Shown: positions 9,632 to 18,304 of the stretch, piece after piece
Layout of the letters: each line of letters starts with the position of its first letter
How positions within the stretch are numbered: the stretch's first letter is position 1
Assembly (NCBI RefSeq): GCF_028743715.1
Contig: NZ_CP117996.1
Coordinates: 1,550,001-1,614,000 of the forward strand
Direction of reading: 5' to 3'
Length of the DNA stretch: 64,000 nucleotides
Origin: Microbacterium sp. Clip185
Lineage (GTDB): Bacteria > Actinomycetota > Actinomycetes > Actinomycetales > Microbacteriaceae
The notes under the pieces: generated by a model
The model's input: the letters and a program-made list of their open reading frames with translations, nothing else
Told to the model about the DNA's origin: nothing
Database searches by the model: none
Position numbers and translations under genes: made by a program

Positions 9632-10101
9632 GCGATTTCCGCAGGGGCGTCAGGCTCGGCATCGACGTCGGGAAGGCCCGGGTCGGCGTCGCGCGCTGCG
9701 ATCCCGACGGGATGCTCGCGACACCGGTGGAGACCGTCGCGAGAGCGGAGGACTCGCCGCAGCGCGTGCTCGCCATCGCCCAGGAGGAGAACGCCACCGC
9801 GCTCTACGTCGGGCTGCCGATCAGCCTGAACGGCAACGAGACGGCGTCGACGCAGGACGCCCGTGATTTCGCGCGGGCCCTCGCGACCTCGGGGTCGCTG
9901 CCCGTGCGACTGGTCGACGAGCGGCTGAGCACGGTGTCGGCGCATGCGGCGCTGCGGCGTTCAGGACGTTCCCAGCGCTCATCGCGTGGGATAGTGGACC
10001 AGGTCGCCGCCGTGATCCTGTTGCAGAACGCGCTCGATGTCGAGAAGCAGACAGGGCGGGCGCCCGGCACTCCCGTCGACCCGGACCAGGAGACCGACTG
10101 A
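9628..10101 (+). CDS. ruvX: Putative pre-16S rRNA nuclease YqgF/RuvX
   Basis: A 157-residue RNase H-fold nuclease of the YqgF family, implicated in 16S rRNA 5'-end maturation. Acidic active-site elements are in place: LGIDVGKARVGVA at residues 10-22, VDERLSTVSA near 96, and DQVAAVILLQ near 124. The GTG start lies in the GTGA overlap with alaS, and the stop codon overlaps the mltG start by one base, so translation is likely coupled throughout. Confidence 0.95.
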   Translation: MSDFRRGVRLGIDVGKARVGVARCDPDGMLATPVETVARAEDSPQRVLAIAQEENATALYVGLPISLNGNETASTQDARDFARALATSGSLPVRLVDERLSTVSAHAALRRSGRSQRSSRGIVDQVAAVILLQNALDVEKQTGRAPGTPVDPDQETD

Positions 10102-11417
10102 TGTCCGACACTCCCTCTTCCCGCCGCGAGGCGCGCGAAGCCGCTGAACGCGAGCGCGCGAGCACGCCGCCCGCCGCCTCCGACCAGCCGGCTCCCGCGG
10201 CGTCCGAGCCGATCTTCCGGACGCCCGCTGAGCCCGCGCCGGCCGCCGCGGCGCGCCCTTCGCTGGACGACCTCTTCACGGGTGAGGCGACGACCGACGT
10301 CCTCGGCGCGCCGCCGCCCCCGCCGGACAAGCGCCGTCGCCGAAAGGGCGGCTGGATCGCCCTCGCGATCGTGGTCGTGCTGGTGGGTGGTGTCGCCGCG
10401 GGTGGACTCTGGGTGTGGAACACCTACGAGGACAAGATCCGTGCCGTGCTCGGTTGGGAGGAGCCCACCGAGTTCGAGGCCGGTCAAGCACACGGAGAGG
10501 CGACCATCACGGTCGCCAGCGGCGACGCGGGACCCCAGGTCTCACAGAAGATGTTCGACGCGGGTGTGACGCGCACGGCGAACTCGCTCTACAGCTACAT
10601 GATCGACAACAACATCGCCTTCACGTTCCAGCCCGGTACGTACAAGCTGCAGCAGGAGATGACCTCGGCGGCTGCGTTGGAGGCGCTGGGGGACCCGGCC
10701 AACCGGATGGAGGGGCGCGTCGTGCTCCCCGAGGGGCTGACCGTGGATGTGTCGCTGCAGCGGATCGCCGACGGCGCGGGCGTGTCGCTCGACGATCTCA
10801 CGGCAGCCGTCGCCGATCCCTCTGCCTACGGCGTCTCGGCCTCGAGCCTGGAGGGGTGGCTCTTTCCCGCGACGTACACGATCGAGCCCGGCACCAGTGC
10901 GACGGCGATCATCCAGATGATGGTGGACCGTACCATCCAGTCCCTCGATGCGGCCGGTGTCCCGGCCGACCAGCGGGAGCGCATCCTGACGATCGCTTCG
11001 ATCATCCAGCGTGAGGCGCGGTACGAGGCCGACATGCAGAAGGTGTCGCGCGTCATCCTCAACCGACTCGACCCGTCCAACCAGGAGACCTTCGGCCTGC
11101 TGCAGATGGACTCGACCGCGCAGTACGGTTACGGCGAACTCCACGCCGGCTCCGTGAGCACTTCGGAACAGGCGCAGCACGACGACAACCCGTGGAACAC
11201 CTACGTGCATCCGGGACTGCCGGTCGGACCGATCTCGAACCCGGGCGATGTGGCCATCGACGCAGCGATGCACCCGGCCGATGGGCCGTGGCTCTACTTC
11301 GTGACGGTCAATCTGGACACCGGGGAGACGGTGTTCACGACGACGTACGCCGAGCACCAGAAGTACGTGAAGCAGTTCCAGCAGTGGTGCAGCGAGCACC
11401 CGGACTCGGGATGCTGA
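10101..11417 (+). CDS. mltG: Endolytic murein transglycosylase MltG
   Basis: A 438-residue inner-membrane enzyme that cleaves nascent peptidoglycan glycan strands. A long Ala/Pro/Glu-rich cytoplasmic region (1-83) precedes one membrane helix (about 84-107, WIALAIVVVLVGGVAAGGLW). The extracellular YceG domain then shows EGWLFPATYTIEPG and the catalytic-glutamate segment IASIIQREARYEADM. The end is HPGLPVGPISNPG and a C-terminal EHPDSGC. The alaS-ruvX-mltG-aroE order is the standard actinobacterial arrangement. The cytoplasmic extension is typical of actinobacterial MltG. Confidence 0.96.
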   Translation: MSDTPSSRREAREAAERERASTPPAASDQPAPAASEPIFRTPAEPAPAAAARPSLDDLFTGEATTDVLGAPPPPPDKRRRRKGGWIALAIVVVLVGGVAAGGLWVWNTYEDKIRAVLGWEEPTEFEAGQAHGEATITVASGDAGPQVSQKMFDAGVTRTANSLYSYMIDNNIAFTFQPGTYKLQQEMTSAAALEALGDPANRMEGRVVLPEGLTVDVSLQRIADGAGVSLDDLTAAVADPSAYGVSASSLEGWLFPATYTIEPGTSATAIIQMMVDRTIQSLDAAGVPADQRERILTIASIIQREARYEADMQKVSRVILNRLDPSNQETFGLLQMDSTAQYGYGELHAGSVSTSEQAQHDDNPWNTYVHPGLPVGPISNPGDVAIDAAMHPADGPWLYFVTVNLDTGETVFTTTYAEHQKYVKQFQQWCSEHPDSGC

Positions 11418-12244
11418 GCGGCTCACGTCTCGCCGTGTGGGGCGATCCCATCTCCCACAGCCGTTCGCCGCTGCTGCACGCGGCGGCGTACGAGGTGCTC
11501 GGCGTGGCGTGGACCTACGACCGGCGACGCGTCGACGAAGCAGGGTTCGGAGCGGCGCTCTCGTCGCTGGACTCGTCCTGGCGCGGTCTCTCGCTCACGA
11601 TGCCCCTCAAGTCGGCGGGTTTCCGGGCGGCCGTGGAGGTCGACGCGAGGGCGCGGGCGACCGGCGCCGTGAACACGCTCCTGCTCGATGATCGCGGCCC
11701 TCGTGGGTACAACACGGACGTGGGGGGAATCGTGGCCGCGCTCGGTGAGGCCGGCGTCGGTGCGGTGCGGTCGGCCCGCATCCTGGGAGCCGGAGCCACC
11801 GCGACATCCGCTCTGGTCGCGCTGTCGGAGATGGGAATCGCCTCCGTCGAGATCGTGGCGCGTCGTCCGGATGCGGCGAACGAACTCGTAAGCCGCGGCA
11901 CTGCGATGGGGATGCGTGTCTCCGCGCGGCCCCTGGACGGGCCGCATGGCCCGGTCGATGTGACCGTGGCGACCCTTCCCGGCGACGCGGCCCTCTCGAG
12001 CGCGGTCGTCTCGTCCCTGGCCGATTCGGGCGGCGCCTTCATGGACGTCGTCTACGGCACGTGGCCGACACCCCTGTCGACGGCATGGTCGGAGCGCGGC
12101 CTCACCGCGGTGTCAGGGCTTCCGATGCTGCTCCACCAGGCGCTGCGCCAGGTGCGCGTGTTCGTGGGCGGGGCGCAGGACGAGCCGCTCCACGACGAAG
12201 CCCGGGTACTGGCCGCAATGCGCCGGGCGCTCGTGGGAGAATAG
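11411..12244 (+). CDS. aroE: Shikimate dehydrogenase
   Basis: A 277-residue NADP(H)-dependent enzyme that reduces 3-dehydroshikimate to shikimate. The substrate-binding segment [19 protein letters not shown] is at the N-terminus, the catalytic lysine is in [14 protein letters not shown], and NTDVGGI and a Rossmann glycine motif ([15 protein letters not shown]) follow. The ATG at 11411 overlaps the mltG stop by 7 nt. A longer in-frame extension exists upstream, but it lies inside mltG and is not used by the family. First member of the chorismate block. Confidence 0.95.
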   Translation: MLSGSRLAVWGDPISHSRSPLLHAAAYEVLGVAWTYDRRRVDEAGFGAALSSLDSSWRGLSLTMPLKSAGFRAAVEVDARARATGAVNTLLLDDRGPRGYNTDVGGIVAALGEAGVGAVRSARILGAGATATSALVALSEMGIASVEIVARRPDAANELVSRGTAMGMRVSARPLDGPHGPVDVTVATLPGDAALSSAVVSSLADSGGAFMDVVYGTWPTPLSTAWSERGLTAVSGLPMLLHQALRQVRVFVGGAQDEPLHDEARVLAAMRRALVGE

Positions 12245-12248
12245 ACGA

Positions 12249-13463
12249 ATGCTCCGCGTGCTCACGGCCGGCGAATCGCACGGCCCCGAACTCGTCGCCA
12301 TCATGGAGGGCCTGCCTGCGGGCGTGCCCGTCGCCCGTGACGCGATCCAGGCCGACCTCGCCCGCCGCAAGCTGGGCTACGGCCGCGGCTCGCGGATGAA
12401 GTTCGAGGAGGACGAACTCTCGATCTCCTCGGGCGTGGTGCACGGATACTCCATCGGCAGCCCGATCGCGCTTCGCGTGGGCAATACCGAGTGGCCCAAG
12501 TGGGTCGAGGTCATGAGCCCTGATCCGGTGGAGCTCACCGACCGTTCGCGTGGCCGCGGGGCTGCTCTGACGCGTCCTCGACCCGGTCACGCCGACCTCG
12601 TCGGGATGCAGAAGTACGGGTTCGACGAGGCGCGCCCCATCCTCGAGCGCGCCAGCGCCCGCGAGACCGCCGCGCGCGTCGCCCTGGGCGCCATCGCCCG
12701 GTCCTTCCTCGGCGAGCTCGGCATCCGCCTCGTGAGCCACACGCTCTCGATCGGACCGGTGCGCGTGCCCGAGGGTGCGGCGCTTCCGATGCCGGACGAT
12801 GTCGACGCGCTGGATGCGGATCCGCTGCGCTGTTTCGATCCGACGACGTCAGAGGCGATGATCGCCGAGGTCGACGCCGCGAAGAAGGACGGTGACACCC
12901 TCGGCGGCATCGTCGAGGTCCTCGCGTACGGCGTACCGCCGGGGCTGGGCTCGCACGTCCAGTGGGATCGGCGTCTCGACGCCAAGCTGGCGCAGGCGCT
13001 CATGAGCATTCAGGCCATCAAGGGCGTGGAAGTCGGCGACGGCTTCGAGACCACCCGTCGGCGCGGCTCGGCGGCGCATGACGAGTTGTTCGCGACGGAT
13101 GGCGGCATCACGCGCGGCACCGACCGCGCGGGGGGCACCGAGGGCGGTATGTCCACCGGTACGGTCCTGCGCGTGCGGGCGGGGATGAAGCCGATCGCGA
13201 CGGTTCCGCACGCACTGCGAACGATCGATGTCGCCACGGGCGAGACCGCTTCTGCCCACCATCAGCGTTCGGACGTCTGCGCCGTGCCTGCCGCGGGCGT
13301 CGTCGCCGAGGCCATGGTCGCCATCGTGCTCGCGGATGTGGTACTGGAGAAGTTCGGCGGCGACAACATCGTCGAGACCCGTCGCAACCTGCAGACGTAT
13401 CTGGCGGCGATCCCGGACACCCTGCGCACGGCGGACGCCAGCGATCCCGATCTCGATCGATGA
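12249..13463 (+). CDS. aroC: Chorismate synthase
   Basis: A 404-residue FMN-dependent enzyme converting EPSP to chorismate. It contains the three classical signatures: [14 protein letters not shown] at the N-terminus, [18 protein letters not shown] (about 43-60), and [18 protein letters not shown] plus the C-terminal [17 protein letters not shown]. Length is normal. It begins 4 nt after aroE and ends in an ATGA overlap with aroK. Confidence 0.97.
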   Translation: MLRVLTAGESHGPELVAIMEGLPAGVPVARDAIQADLARRKLGYGRGSRMKFEEDELSISSGVVHGYSIGSPIALRVGNTEWPKWVEVMSPDPVELTDRSRGRGAALTRPRPGHADLVGMQKYGFDEARPILERASARETAARVALGAIARSFLGELGIRLVSHTLSIGPVRVPEGAALPMPDDVDALDADPLRCFDPTTSEAMIAEVDAAKKDGDTLGGIVEVLAYGVPPGLGSHVQWDRRLDAKLAQALMSIQAIKGVEVGDGFETTRRRGSAAHDELFATDGGITRGTDRAGGTEGGMSTGTVLRVRAGMKPIATVPHALRTIDVATGETASAHHQRSDVCAVPAAGVVAEAMVAIVLADVVLEKFGGDNIVETRRNLQTYLAAIPDTLRTADASDPDLDR

Positions 13464-13996
13464 TCGCGTCCGCCGATTCGGCGATCGTGCTCGTCGGGCC
13501 CATGGGAGCCGGCAAGACCAGCATCGGCAAGCGCGTCGCGAAGGCGCTGGAAGTCGGGTTCGTCGACACCGACGCCTCGGTGGTGCGCGAGCACGGCGCG
13601 ATCTCGGACATCTTCGCGACGCACGGCGAGGCCCGCTTCCGGGAACTCGAGCGTGAGGCCGTCGTGCACGCGTTGGCGAGCCGTGGCGTGGTGTCGCTCG
13701 GCGGCGGATCCATCCTCGACCCGGATACGCGCGCCGATCTGCGGGGCCATCGCGTCGCGCTCTTGACGGTTTCGCCGGCGATCGTGGCCGGTCGGATCGG
13801 AGGCGGGCACCGGCCGCTGCTCGCCGACGAGAGCGAGGATCCCGTCGCGCGCTGGCACCGCATCCTCGAGGAGCGGATGCCGCTGTACGCAGAAGTCGCC
13901 GACGCGACGTTCGACACCTCGCACGGGCCGTTGTCCGACGTCGTCGACCAGATCGTGGCCTGGGCGCGCACGGCCGCACCGAAGGGACACCAATGA
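13460..13996 (+). CDS. aroK: Shikimate kinase
   Basis: A 178-residue P-loop kinase that phosphorylates shikimate at the 3-hydroxyl. Walker [13 protein letters not shown] is at residues 13-24, the shikimate-binding Asp is in VDTDASV, and the GGGSILD motif is near residue 80. It overlaps aroC and aroB by 4 nt on each side (ATGA junctions), giving tight translational coupling. Confidence 0.96.
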   Translation: MIASADSAIVLVGPMGAGKTSIGKRVAKALEVGFVDTDASVVREHGAISDIFATHGEARFRELEREAVVHALASRGVVSLGGGSILDPDTRADLRGHRVALLTVSPAIVAGRIGGGHRPLLADESEDPVARWHRILEERMPLYAEVADATFDTSHGPLSDVVDQIVAWARTAAPKGHQ

Positions 13997-15075
13997 CCGA
14001 GACGACAGAGATCACCGTTCCCGGCGACGACGGGTACACCATCCACCTCGGCCGTGACATCCTGGATCGGGTGGGCGCGGCTCTGGCTGCGTCCGTGCGC
14101 AAGGTCCTCGTCGTCCACCCGCCCACTCTGGCGGCGGCGGCGGCGACGCTGCGGGAGCGTCTGATGACCGACGGCACCCGCGAGGTCCTGCTGGCGGAGA
14201 TCCCGGATGCGGAGCAGGGCAAGCGCGTCGAGGTCGCCGCGTTCTGCTGGCAGGTGATGGGTCAGGCGGATTTCACCCGGACGGATGCGGTCGTCGGATT
14301 CGGTGGGGGAGCGGTGACGGATCTGGCGGGCTTCGTCGCGGCCACCTGGCTGCGGGGCATCCAGGTCGTCCAGGTTCCGACGACCGTCCTGGGTATGGTC
14401 GACGCGGCCGTCGGTGGCAAGACAGGAATCAACACCGCTGAGGGCAAGAACCTCGTGGGCGCCTTCTGGGCGCCGCGGGCCGTCGTCTGCGACCTCTCGA
14501 TGCTCGACGGCCTGTCGCAGAACGAGGCGACGGCGGGCTTCGCCGAGGTCGTCAAGGCGGGCTTCATCTGGGCTCCCGAGATCCTGGACCGCATCGAAGC
14601 GGAGCCGCAGTCGATCGTGGACCCCTCATCCGCGTCCTTCCGACGCTGTCTCGAGCTCGCGATCGACATGAAGGCGCGGGTCGTGGGCGAGGACTTCCGC
14701 GAGGCGGGGCTGCGGGAGATCCTCAACTACGGTCACACCCTCGGGCACGCGATCGAGCACGCGGAGCGCTACCGCTGGCGTCATGGCGCGGCGATCTCCA
14801 TCGGCATGGTCTATGCCGCCGAGCTGTCGCGCCTGGCGGGACGCCTGTCGGATGCCGCCGCGGTGCGGCATCGCGAGATCCTCGAGTCCCTCGGGCTCCC
14901 GACGAGCTACCGCGCCGGGGCCTGGCCGCAGCTGCTCGCGACCATGCAGCGCGACAAGAAGTCCCGTGGCGGCATGCTGCGCTTCATCGTGCTCGACGAC
15001 ATCGCGCGCCCGACCGTCCTCCAGGCTCCCGACGAGTCGCTGCTGTTCGCGGCGTACCAGGAGGTCGCCGGCTGA
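13993..15075 (+). CDS. aroB: 3-dehydroquinate synthase
   Basis: A 360-residue NAD- and metal-dependent enzyme that cyclises DAHP to 3-dehydroquinate. It shows the NAD/metal-binding segment VPTTVLGMVDAAVGGKTGIN (about 131-150) and the metal ligands in YGHTLGHAIEHAERY. Starts in an ATGA overlap with aroK. The gene is followed by a 40-nt gap holding a new leaderless promoter for aroQ. Confidence 0.97.
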   Translation: MTETTEITVPGDDGYTIHLGRDILDRVGAALAASVRKVLVVHPPTLAAAAATLRERLMTDGTREVLLAEIPDAEQGKRVEVAAFCWQVMGQADFTRTDAVVGFGGGAVTDLAGFVAATWLRGIQVVQVPTTVLGMVDAAVGGKTGINTAEGKNLVGAFWAPRAVVCDLSMLDGLSQNEATAGFAEVVKAGFIWAPEILDRIEAEPQSIVDPSSASFRRCLELAIDMKARVVGEDFREAGLREILNYGHTLGHAIEHAERYRWRHGAAISIGMVYAAELSRLAGRLSDAAAVRHREILESLGLPTSYRAGAWPQLLATMQRDKKSRGGMLRFIVLDDIARPTVLQAPDESLLFAAYQEVAG

Positions 15076-15103
15076 GACCGACGCGCGGGTCACGTGCTCC
15101 TGG

Positions 15104-15109
15104 TAGCGT
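15104..15109 (+). promoter_or_regulatory. -10 box of aroQ, leaderless arrangement
   Basis: TAGCGT followed by 6 nt and the GTG start of aroQ, without a Shine-Dalgarno sequence in between (spacer GCGAGC). Confidence 0.55.
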
Positions 15110-15115
15110 GCGAGC

Positions 15116-15574
15116 GTGACCACCGCACGTCGTCTCCTGCTCGTCAACGGCCCGAACCTGAATCTGCTCGGAACGCGTGAGCCCGAGATCTACGGGACGG
15201 CGACGCTTGCGGATGTCGAGCGCATCGCGTCGGAGGCCGCCGCGATCCACGGTTTTGAGATGCGCGCCGTGCAGAGCAACCACGAGGGCTTGCTCATCGA
15301 CGCGATCCACGCCGCACGGGAGGATTGTTCGGGGATCGTGATCAACCCGGGCGGCCTCACCCACACCTCGGTGGTGCTGCGCGATGCGCTGAGCGGCGTC
15401 TCGCTCCCCGTTGCCGAAGTCCACATCTCCGACGTCATGTCTCGCGAGGAGTTCCGTCACCACTCGTACGTCCGGGATGTCGCGATCGTTCACGTCATCG
15501 GCGAGGGCGTCCACGGCTACGCCGCGGCGGTGGACCGGCTCATCCGCGTGATCGCCGGCCAGGCCGACGGCTGA
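15116..15574 (+). CDS. aroQ: 3-dehydroquinate dehydratase, type II
   Basis: A 152-residue type II dehydroquinase, which removes water from 3-dehydroquinate by anti-elimination; the native enzyme in this family is a dodecamer. The active-site tyrosine loop is in LVNGPNLNLLGTREPEIYG, the Asn/Gly substrate loop in INPGGLTHTSVVLRDAL, and the catalytic His in EVHISDVMSREEFRHHS. The stop codon comes one base before the first arm of the operator-like palindrome cluster. Confidence 0.97.
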   Translation: MTTARRLLLVNGPNLNLLGTREPEIYGTATLADVERIASEAAAIHGFEMRAVQSNHEGLLIDAIHAAREDCSGIVINPGGLTHTSVVLRDALSGVSLPVAEVHISDVMSREEFRHHSYVRDVAIVHVIGEGVHGYAAAVDRLIRVIAGQADG

Positions 15575-15626
15575 GAACTCATTCCGGCGCGTCGGGAATG
15601 AGTTCACTCATTTTTGAGTTGACTCA
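15575..15626 (+). promoter_or_regulatory. Cluster of interleaved palindromes, probable TetR operator
   Basis: A perfect 11-bp inverted repeat GAACTCATTCC (15575-15585) / GGAATGAGTTC (15595-15605) is interleaved with two near-identical 12-bp palindromes, TGAGTTCACTCA (15599-15610) and TGAGTTGACTCA (15615-15626). The two 12-mers are 16 bp apart and the second ends 3 nt before the GTG of the TetR gene. Half-site ACTCA/TGAGT appears repeatedly. This is the arrangement expected for an autoregulating TetR-family repressor; the assignment to this protein is inference. Confidence 0.7.
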
Positions 15627-15629
15627 TTC

Positions 15630-16253
15630 GTGTCGAACGATGCAGGGCGCCGGGAGCGCGGGAAGCAGCTGAAGCGGGAGCGGATCTCCGCCGCCGCGCG
15701 CGATCTGTTCGACGAGTTCGGCTATGCGCGGGTCACCACGCAGCAGGTGGCGGATCGTGCGGATGTCGCCGTGGGCACGGTTTTCCGTTACGCGGCGACG
15801 AAGGCGGAACTCCTCCTGATGGTTCGCAACGAGGATGTGCGCCGCGCGGTTCGCCGCGGGTTGGAGGCGGCCCGAGCGGTTCCGGACGCGGCCGAGGCGG
15901 TCCACGCCGCGCTCACCCCCCTCTTCGACACGGCGGCGCAGCGTGCCTCGGACGCGGCCGTGTACCAGCGCGAGCTCATGTTCGGCGATGCGGACGATCC
16001 GCACCGCGCCGAGGGGCTGGCGGTGGTCGACGAGCTGGAGGACGGCATCGCCCGGATCCTGACTGGCGGCCATACGAGCGCCGCAGCTCGCAGCGCGGCT
16101 CGCGCCATCTTCGCCTGCGCACACATCGTTCTCGTCCGCCCGCGGGGCGAAGAGGGCTTCGACACCTCCGACCTGCCCAGGCAGATCGCGCAGATCGTCG
16201 CCGGCTACCGTGCCGGCGCTGGTGAGACAGCGGCCGACCCGACCGCGAGATGA
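15630..16253 (+). CDS. TetR/AcrR-family transcriptional regulator
   Basis: A 207-residue regulator. The N-terminal DNA-binding domain spans about residues 16-62, with ERISAAARDLFDEFGYARVT, TTQQVADRADVAVGTVFRY and ATKAELL as the HTH and following helices. The ligand-binding C-terminus is not diagnostic. GTG start; no clear ribosome-binding site because the operator palindromes run up to 3 nt before it. It stands 33 nt ahead of a 3-hydroxyacyl-CoA dehydrogenase gene in the same direction, so it may respond to an acyl-CoA or related metabolite; this is a guess from context. Confidence 0.9.
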   Translation: MSNDAGRRERGKQLKRERISAAARDLFDEFGYARVTTQQVADRADVAVGTVFRYAATKAELLLMVRNEDVRRAVRRGLEAARAVPDAAEAVHAALTPLFDTAAQRASDAAVYQRELMFGDADDPHRAEGLAVVDELEDGIARILTGGHTSAAARSAARAIFACAHIVLVRPRGEEGFDTSDLPRQIAQIVAGYRAGAGETAADPTAR

Positions 16254-16286
16254 GCGACGGGCCACCCCCGTCAGGAAGAAGAGATC

Positions 16287-17141
16287 ATGACCGACATCAC
16301 GACCGTCGCGGTTCTCGGAACAGGTGTTCTGGGATCGCAGATCGCCTTTCAGAGCGCGTACAGCGGCTTCCCCGTCGTCGCGTACGACATCAGCGACGCT
16401 GCTCTCGCCGCTGCGCGCGAGCGGTTCGAGCGTCTCGCCGCCACTTATCGGGCCGAAGTGCCCGGCGCCGCCGACGGGACGCGTGTGGAGGATGCGCTGG
16501 CGCGTCTGACGCTGACCACGAGCCTGGCCGAGGCGGCGCGGACCGACCTCGTCATCGAGGCCGTCCCGGAGGTGCTCGATCTGAAGCGCCAGGTGTACTC
16601 GGAGCTGGCGGGACTCGCGAGCGAGAACACGATCTTCGCGACCAACTCGTCCACGCTCCTGCCCTCGGACATCGTCGAGTTCACCGGTCGCCCCGACCGC
16701 TTCCTCGCGCTCCACTTCGCGAACCGCGTGTGGAAGTTCAATACCGGCGAGGTCATGGGAACCGAGCGCACGGCTCCCGAGGCGTTCGACGCGGTGATGC
16801 GCTTCGCCGAGTCCATCGGCATGGTGCCCATCGCCATCCGAAAGGAGAAGGCGGGCTACGTGCTCAACTCGCTCCTGGTGCCGCTGCTCAACGCCGGCAT
16901 GGGCCTGGCTGCGGGGGGATACGCCTCGGTCGCCGACATCGACAAGACCTGGCGCATCGCCACGGGAGCCCCGATGGGCCCGCTTCAGATGCTGGACGTC
17001 ATCGGCCTGAACACGCCGTACAACATCCTCACGCACTCGAGCACCGGGGATCAGGAGCTGGCCGCATGGTTGAAGGAGAACTACATCGACCAGGGCAAGC
17101 TGGGCGTGGCGACGGGTGAAGGGTTCTATCGGTACGCATGA
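16287..17141 (+). CDS. 3-hydroxyacyl-CoA dehydrogenase family protein
   Basis: A 284-residue NAD-dependent enzyme. The Rossmann motif GTGVLGSQIA is at residues 11-20, the catalytic Ser segment TNSSTLLPSDI near 119, and the active-site His lies in ALHFANRVWKFNTGEVM; classical members have HFFNP here, so this belongs to the HFAN subgroup. The C-terminal 3HCDH domain is complete (APMGPLQMLDVIGLNTPYNI). ATG start with GAAGAAGAG upstream. Likely substrates are short-chain 3-hydroxyacyl-CoAs, but the exact one cannot be read. Probably co-transcribed with the upstream TetR gene. Confidence 0.9.
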   Translation: MTDITTVAVLGTGVLGSQIAFQSAYSGFPVVAYDISDAALAAARERFERLAATYRAEVPGAADGTRVEDALARLTLTTSLAEAARTDLVIEAVPEVLDLKRQVYSELAGLASENTIFATNSSTLLPSDIVEFTGRPDRFLALHFANRVWKFNTGEVMGTERTAPEAFDAVMRFAESIGMVPIAIRKEKAGYVLNSLLVPLLNAGMGLAAGGYASVADIDKTWRIATGAPMGPLQMLDVIGLNTPYNILTHSSTGDQELAAWLKENYIDQGKLGVATGEGFYRYA

Positions 17142-17147
17142 CGCCGC

Positions 17148-17191
17148 CGCCGGTCCTGCCGTCGCACCGCTCGTGCCCGGCAGGGCCGGCG
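17148..17191 (+). terminator. Hairpin after the dehydrogenase gene
   Basis: A 14-bp stem, GCCGGTCCTGCCG (17149-17161) / CGGCAGGGCCGGC (17178-17190) plus a closing C-G pair, with one G-U pair and a 16-nt loop. It lies between the dehydrogenase stop and the efp promoter. There is no U-tract. Confidence 0.65.
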
Positions 17192-17200
17192 ACGATCCCG

Positions 17201-17206
17201 TAAGAT
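17201..17206 (+). promoter_or_regulatory. Candidate -10 of efp-nusB
   Basis: TAAGAT 10 nt after the preceding hairpin, giving an efp leader of about 60 nt. No -35 consensus is seen, since the hairpin occupies that position. Confidence 0.45.
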
Positions 17207-17273
17207 AAGTCGCTGGGCCATCGGTCATCACCACGCGCCCGCAGATCTCACGACGAACGGAACCTCCACCTCC

Positions 17274-17834
17274 ATGGCATCTACCGCAGACATCAAGAAC
17301 GGCGTCGTCCTCAGCATCGACGGGCAGCTGTGGAACGTCGTGGAGTTCCAGCACGTCAAGCCCGGCAAGGGCGGCGCGTTCGTCCGCACCAAGCTGAAGA
17401 GCGTTATGACCGGCAAGGTCGTCGACAAGACGTTCAACGCCGGCGCCAAGGTCGACATCCAGAACGTCGACCGCCGTGACTTCACCTACCTCTACAACGA
17501 CGGTGAGGGCTTCGTCTTCATGGATGTCGCCGACTACGACCAGATCACGGTGGGAGCGGCGACCGTCGGAGATGCAGCGAACTACCTGCTCGAGAACCAG
17601 CAGGTCCAGATCGCGCTGCACGACGGCAACCCGCTCTACATCGAGCTCCCGGCATCCGTCGTCCTCGAGATCACCTACACCGAGCCGGGCCTGCAGGGTG
17701 ACCGCTCGTCTGCCGGAACAAAGCCTGCCACGGTCGAGACCGGCCACGAGATCCAGGTGCCGCTGTTCGTCGAGACGGGCACGAAGGTCAAGGTCGACAC
17801 GCGCACGGGCGACTACCTCGGCCGCGTCAGCTGA
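17274..17834 (+). CDS. efp: Elongation factor P
   Basis: A 186-residue three-domain factor that relieves ribosome stalling at polyproline. The N-terminal KOW-like domain carries the loop [10 protein letters not shown], with Lys32 at its tip, followed by the two OB-fold domains; the C-terminal signature [18 protein letters not shown] is complete. No EF-P modification gene is in the window. The start codon lies 60 nt or so after a TAAGAT box, and nusB follows after 3 nt. Confidence 0.98.
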   Translation: MASTADIKNGVVLSIDGQLWNVVEFQHVKPGKGGAFVRTKLKSVMTGKVVDKTFNAGAKVDIQNVDRRDFTYLYNDGEGFVFMDVADYDQITVGAATVGDAANYLLENQQVQIALHDGNPLYIELPASVVLEITYTEPGLQGDRSSAGTKPATVETGHEIQVPLFVETGTKVKVDTRTGDYLGRVS

Positions 17835-17837
17835 CGG

Positions 17838-18248
17838 GTGAGCGCTCGTAGCAAGGCGCGCAAGCGCGCCCTCGACATCCTTTTCCAGGCCGACGTCCGC
17901 GGCGAAGACCCCGCATCCATCCTTGCCGCGGAGGCCTCCCGTGCGGCGGGGGAGCCTGATCGGCAGAGCTCCTGGCTGTACGCGCGTGACATCGTCGACG
18001 GCGTCATCGACCACCGTGACGAGATCGACGAGCAGATCATGACGCACGCGCGCGACTGGAAGATCGAGCGGATGCCTGCGGTCGACCGCGCCGTCCTGCG
18101 CATCGGCGTCTGGGAGGCCGTCTTCAACGACGAGGTTCCCGTCGCTGTCGCCATCGATGAGGCCGTCGAGCTCGCCAAGGAGTACTCGACGGACGAGGCC
18201 GGGTCGTTCGTCCACGGCGTGCTCGCGCGGATCGCGCGCTCGGCCTGA
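17838..18248 (+). CDS. nusB: Transcription antitermination factor NusB
   Basis: A 136-residue all-helical RNA-binding protein of the rRNA antitermination complex with NusE/S10. N-terminus ARKRALDILFQADVRGE, centre VDGVIDHRDEIDEQI, and C-terminus VPVAVAIDEAVELAKEYSTD are typical. GTG start 3 nt after the efp stop. In Streptomyces the next genes are bldD and pyrR; here an accessory block follows instead. Confidence 0.96.
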   Translation: MSARSKARKRALDILFQADVRGEDPASILAAEASRAAGEPDRQSSWLYARDIVDGVIDHRDEIDEQIMTHARDWKIERMPAVDRAVLRIGVWEAVFNDEVPVAVAIDEAVELAKEYSTDEAGSFVHGVLARIARSA

Positions 18249-18271
18249 CGCGCGGAGCGCGGGCGAACGCC

Positions 18272-18277
18272 TAGCAT
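18272..18277 (+). promoter_or_regulatory. Candidate -10 for the esterase gene
   Basis: TAGCAT in the 56-nt gap after nusB, about 28 nt before the start codon, leaving room for the GGAAGGGG ribosome-binding site. Confidence 0.4.
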
Positions 18278-18304
18278 CGACGCCAGGCGCGGAAGGGGCT
18301 GGGC

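Noticed and set aside
11192..11410. N-terminally extended aroE
   Set aside because: The extension lies within mltG in another frame and has no similarity to shikimate dehydrogenases.
15624..18215. 863-codon open frame opposite tetR, dehydrogenase, efp and nusB
   Set aside because: Antisense to four recognisable genes, with no motif of its own and no ribosome-binding site.
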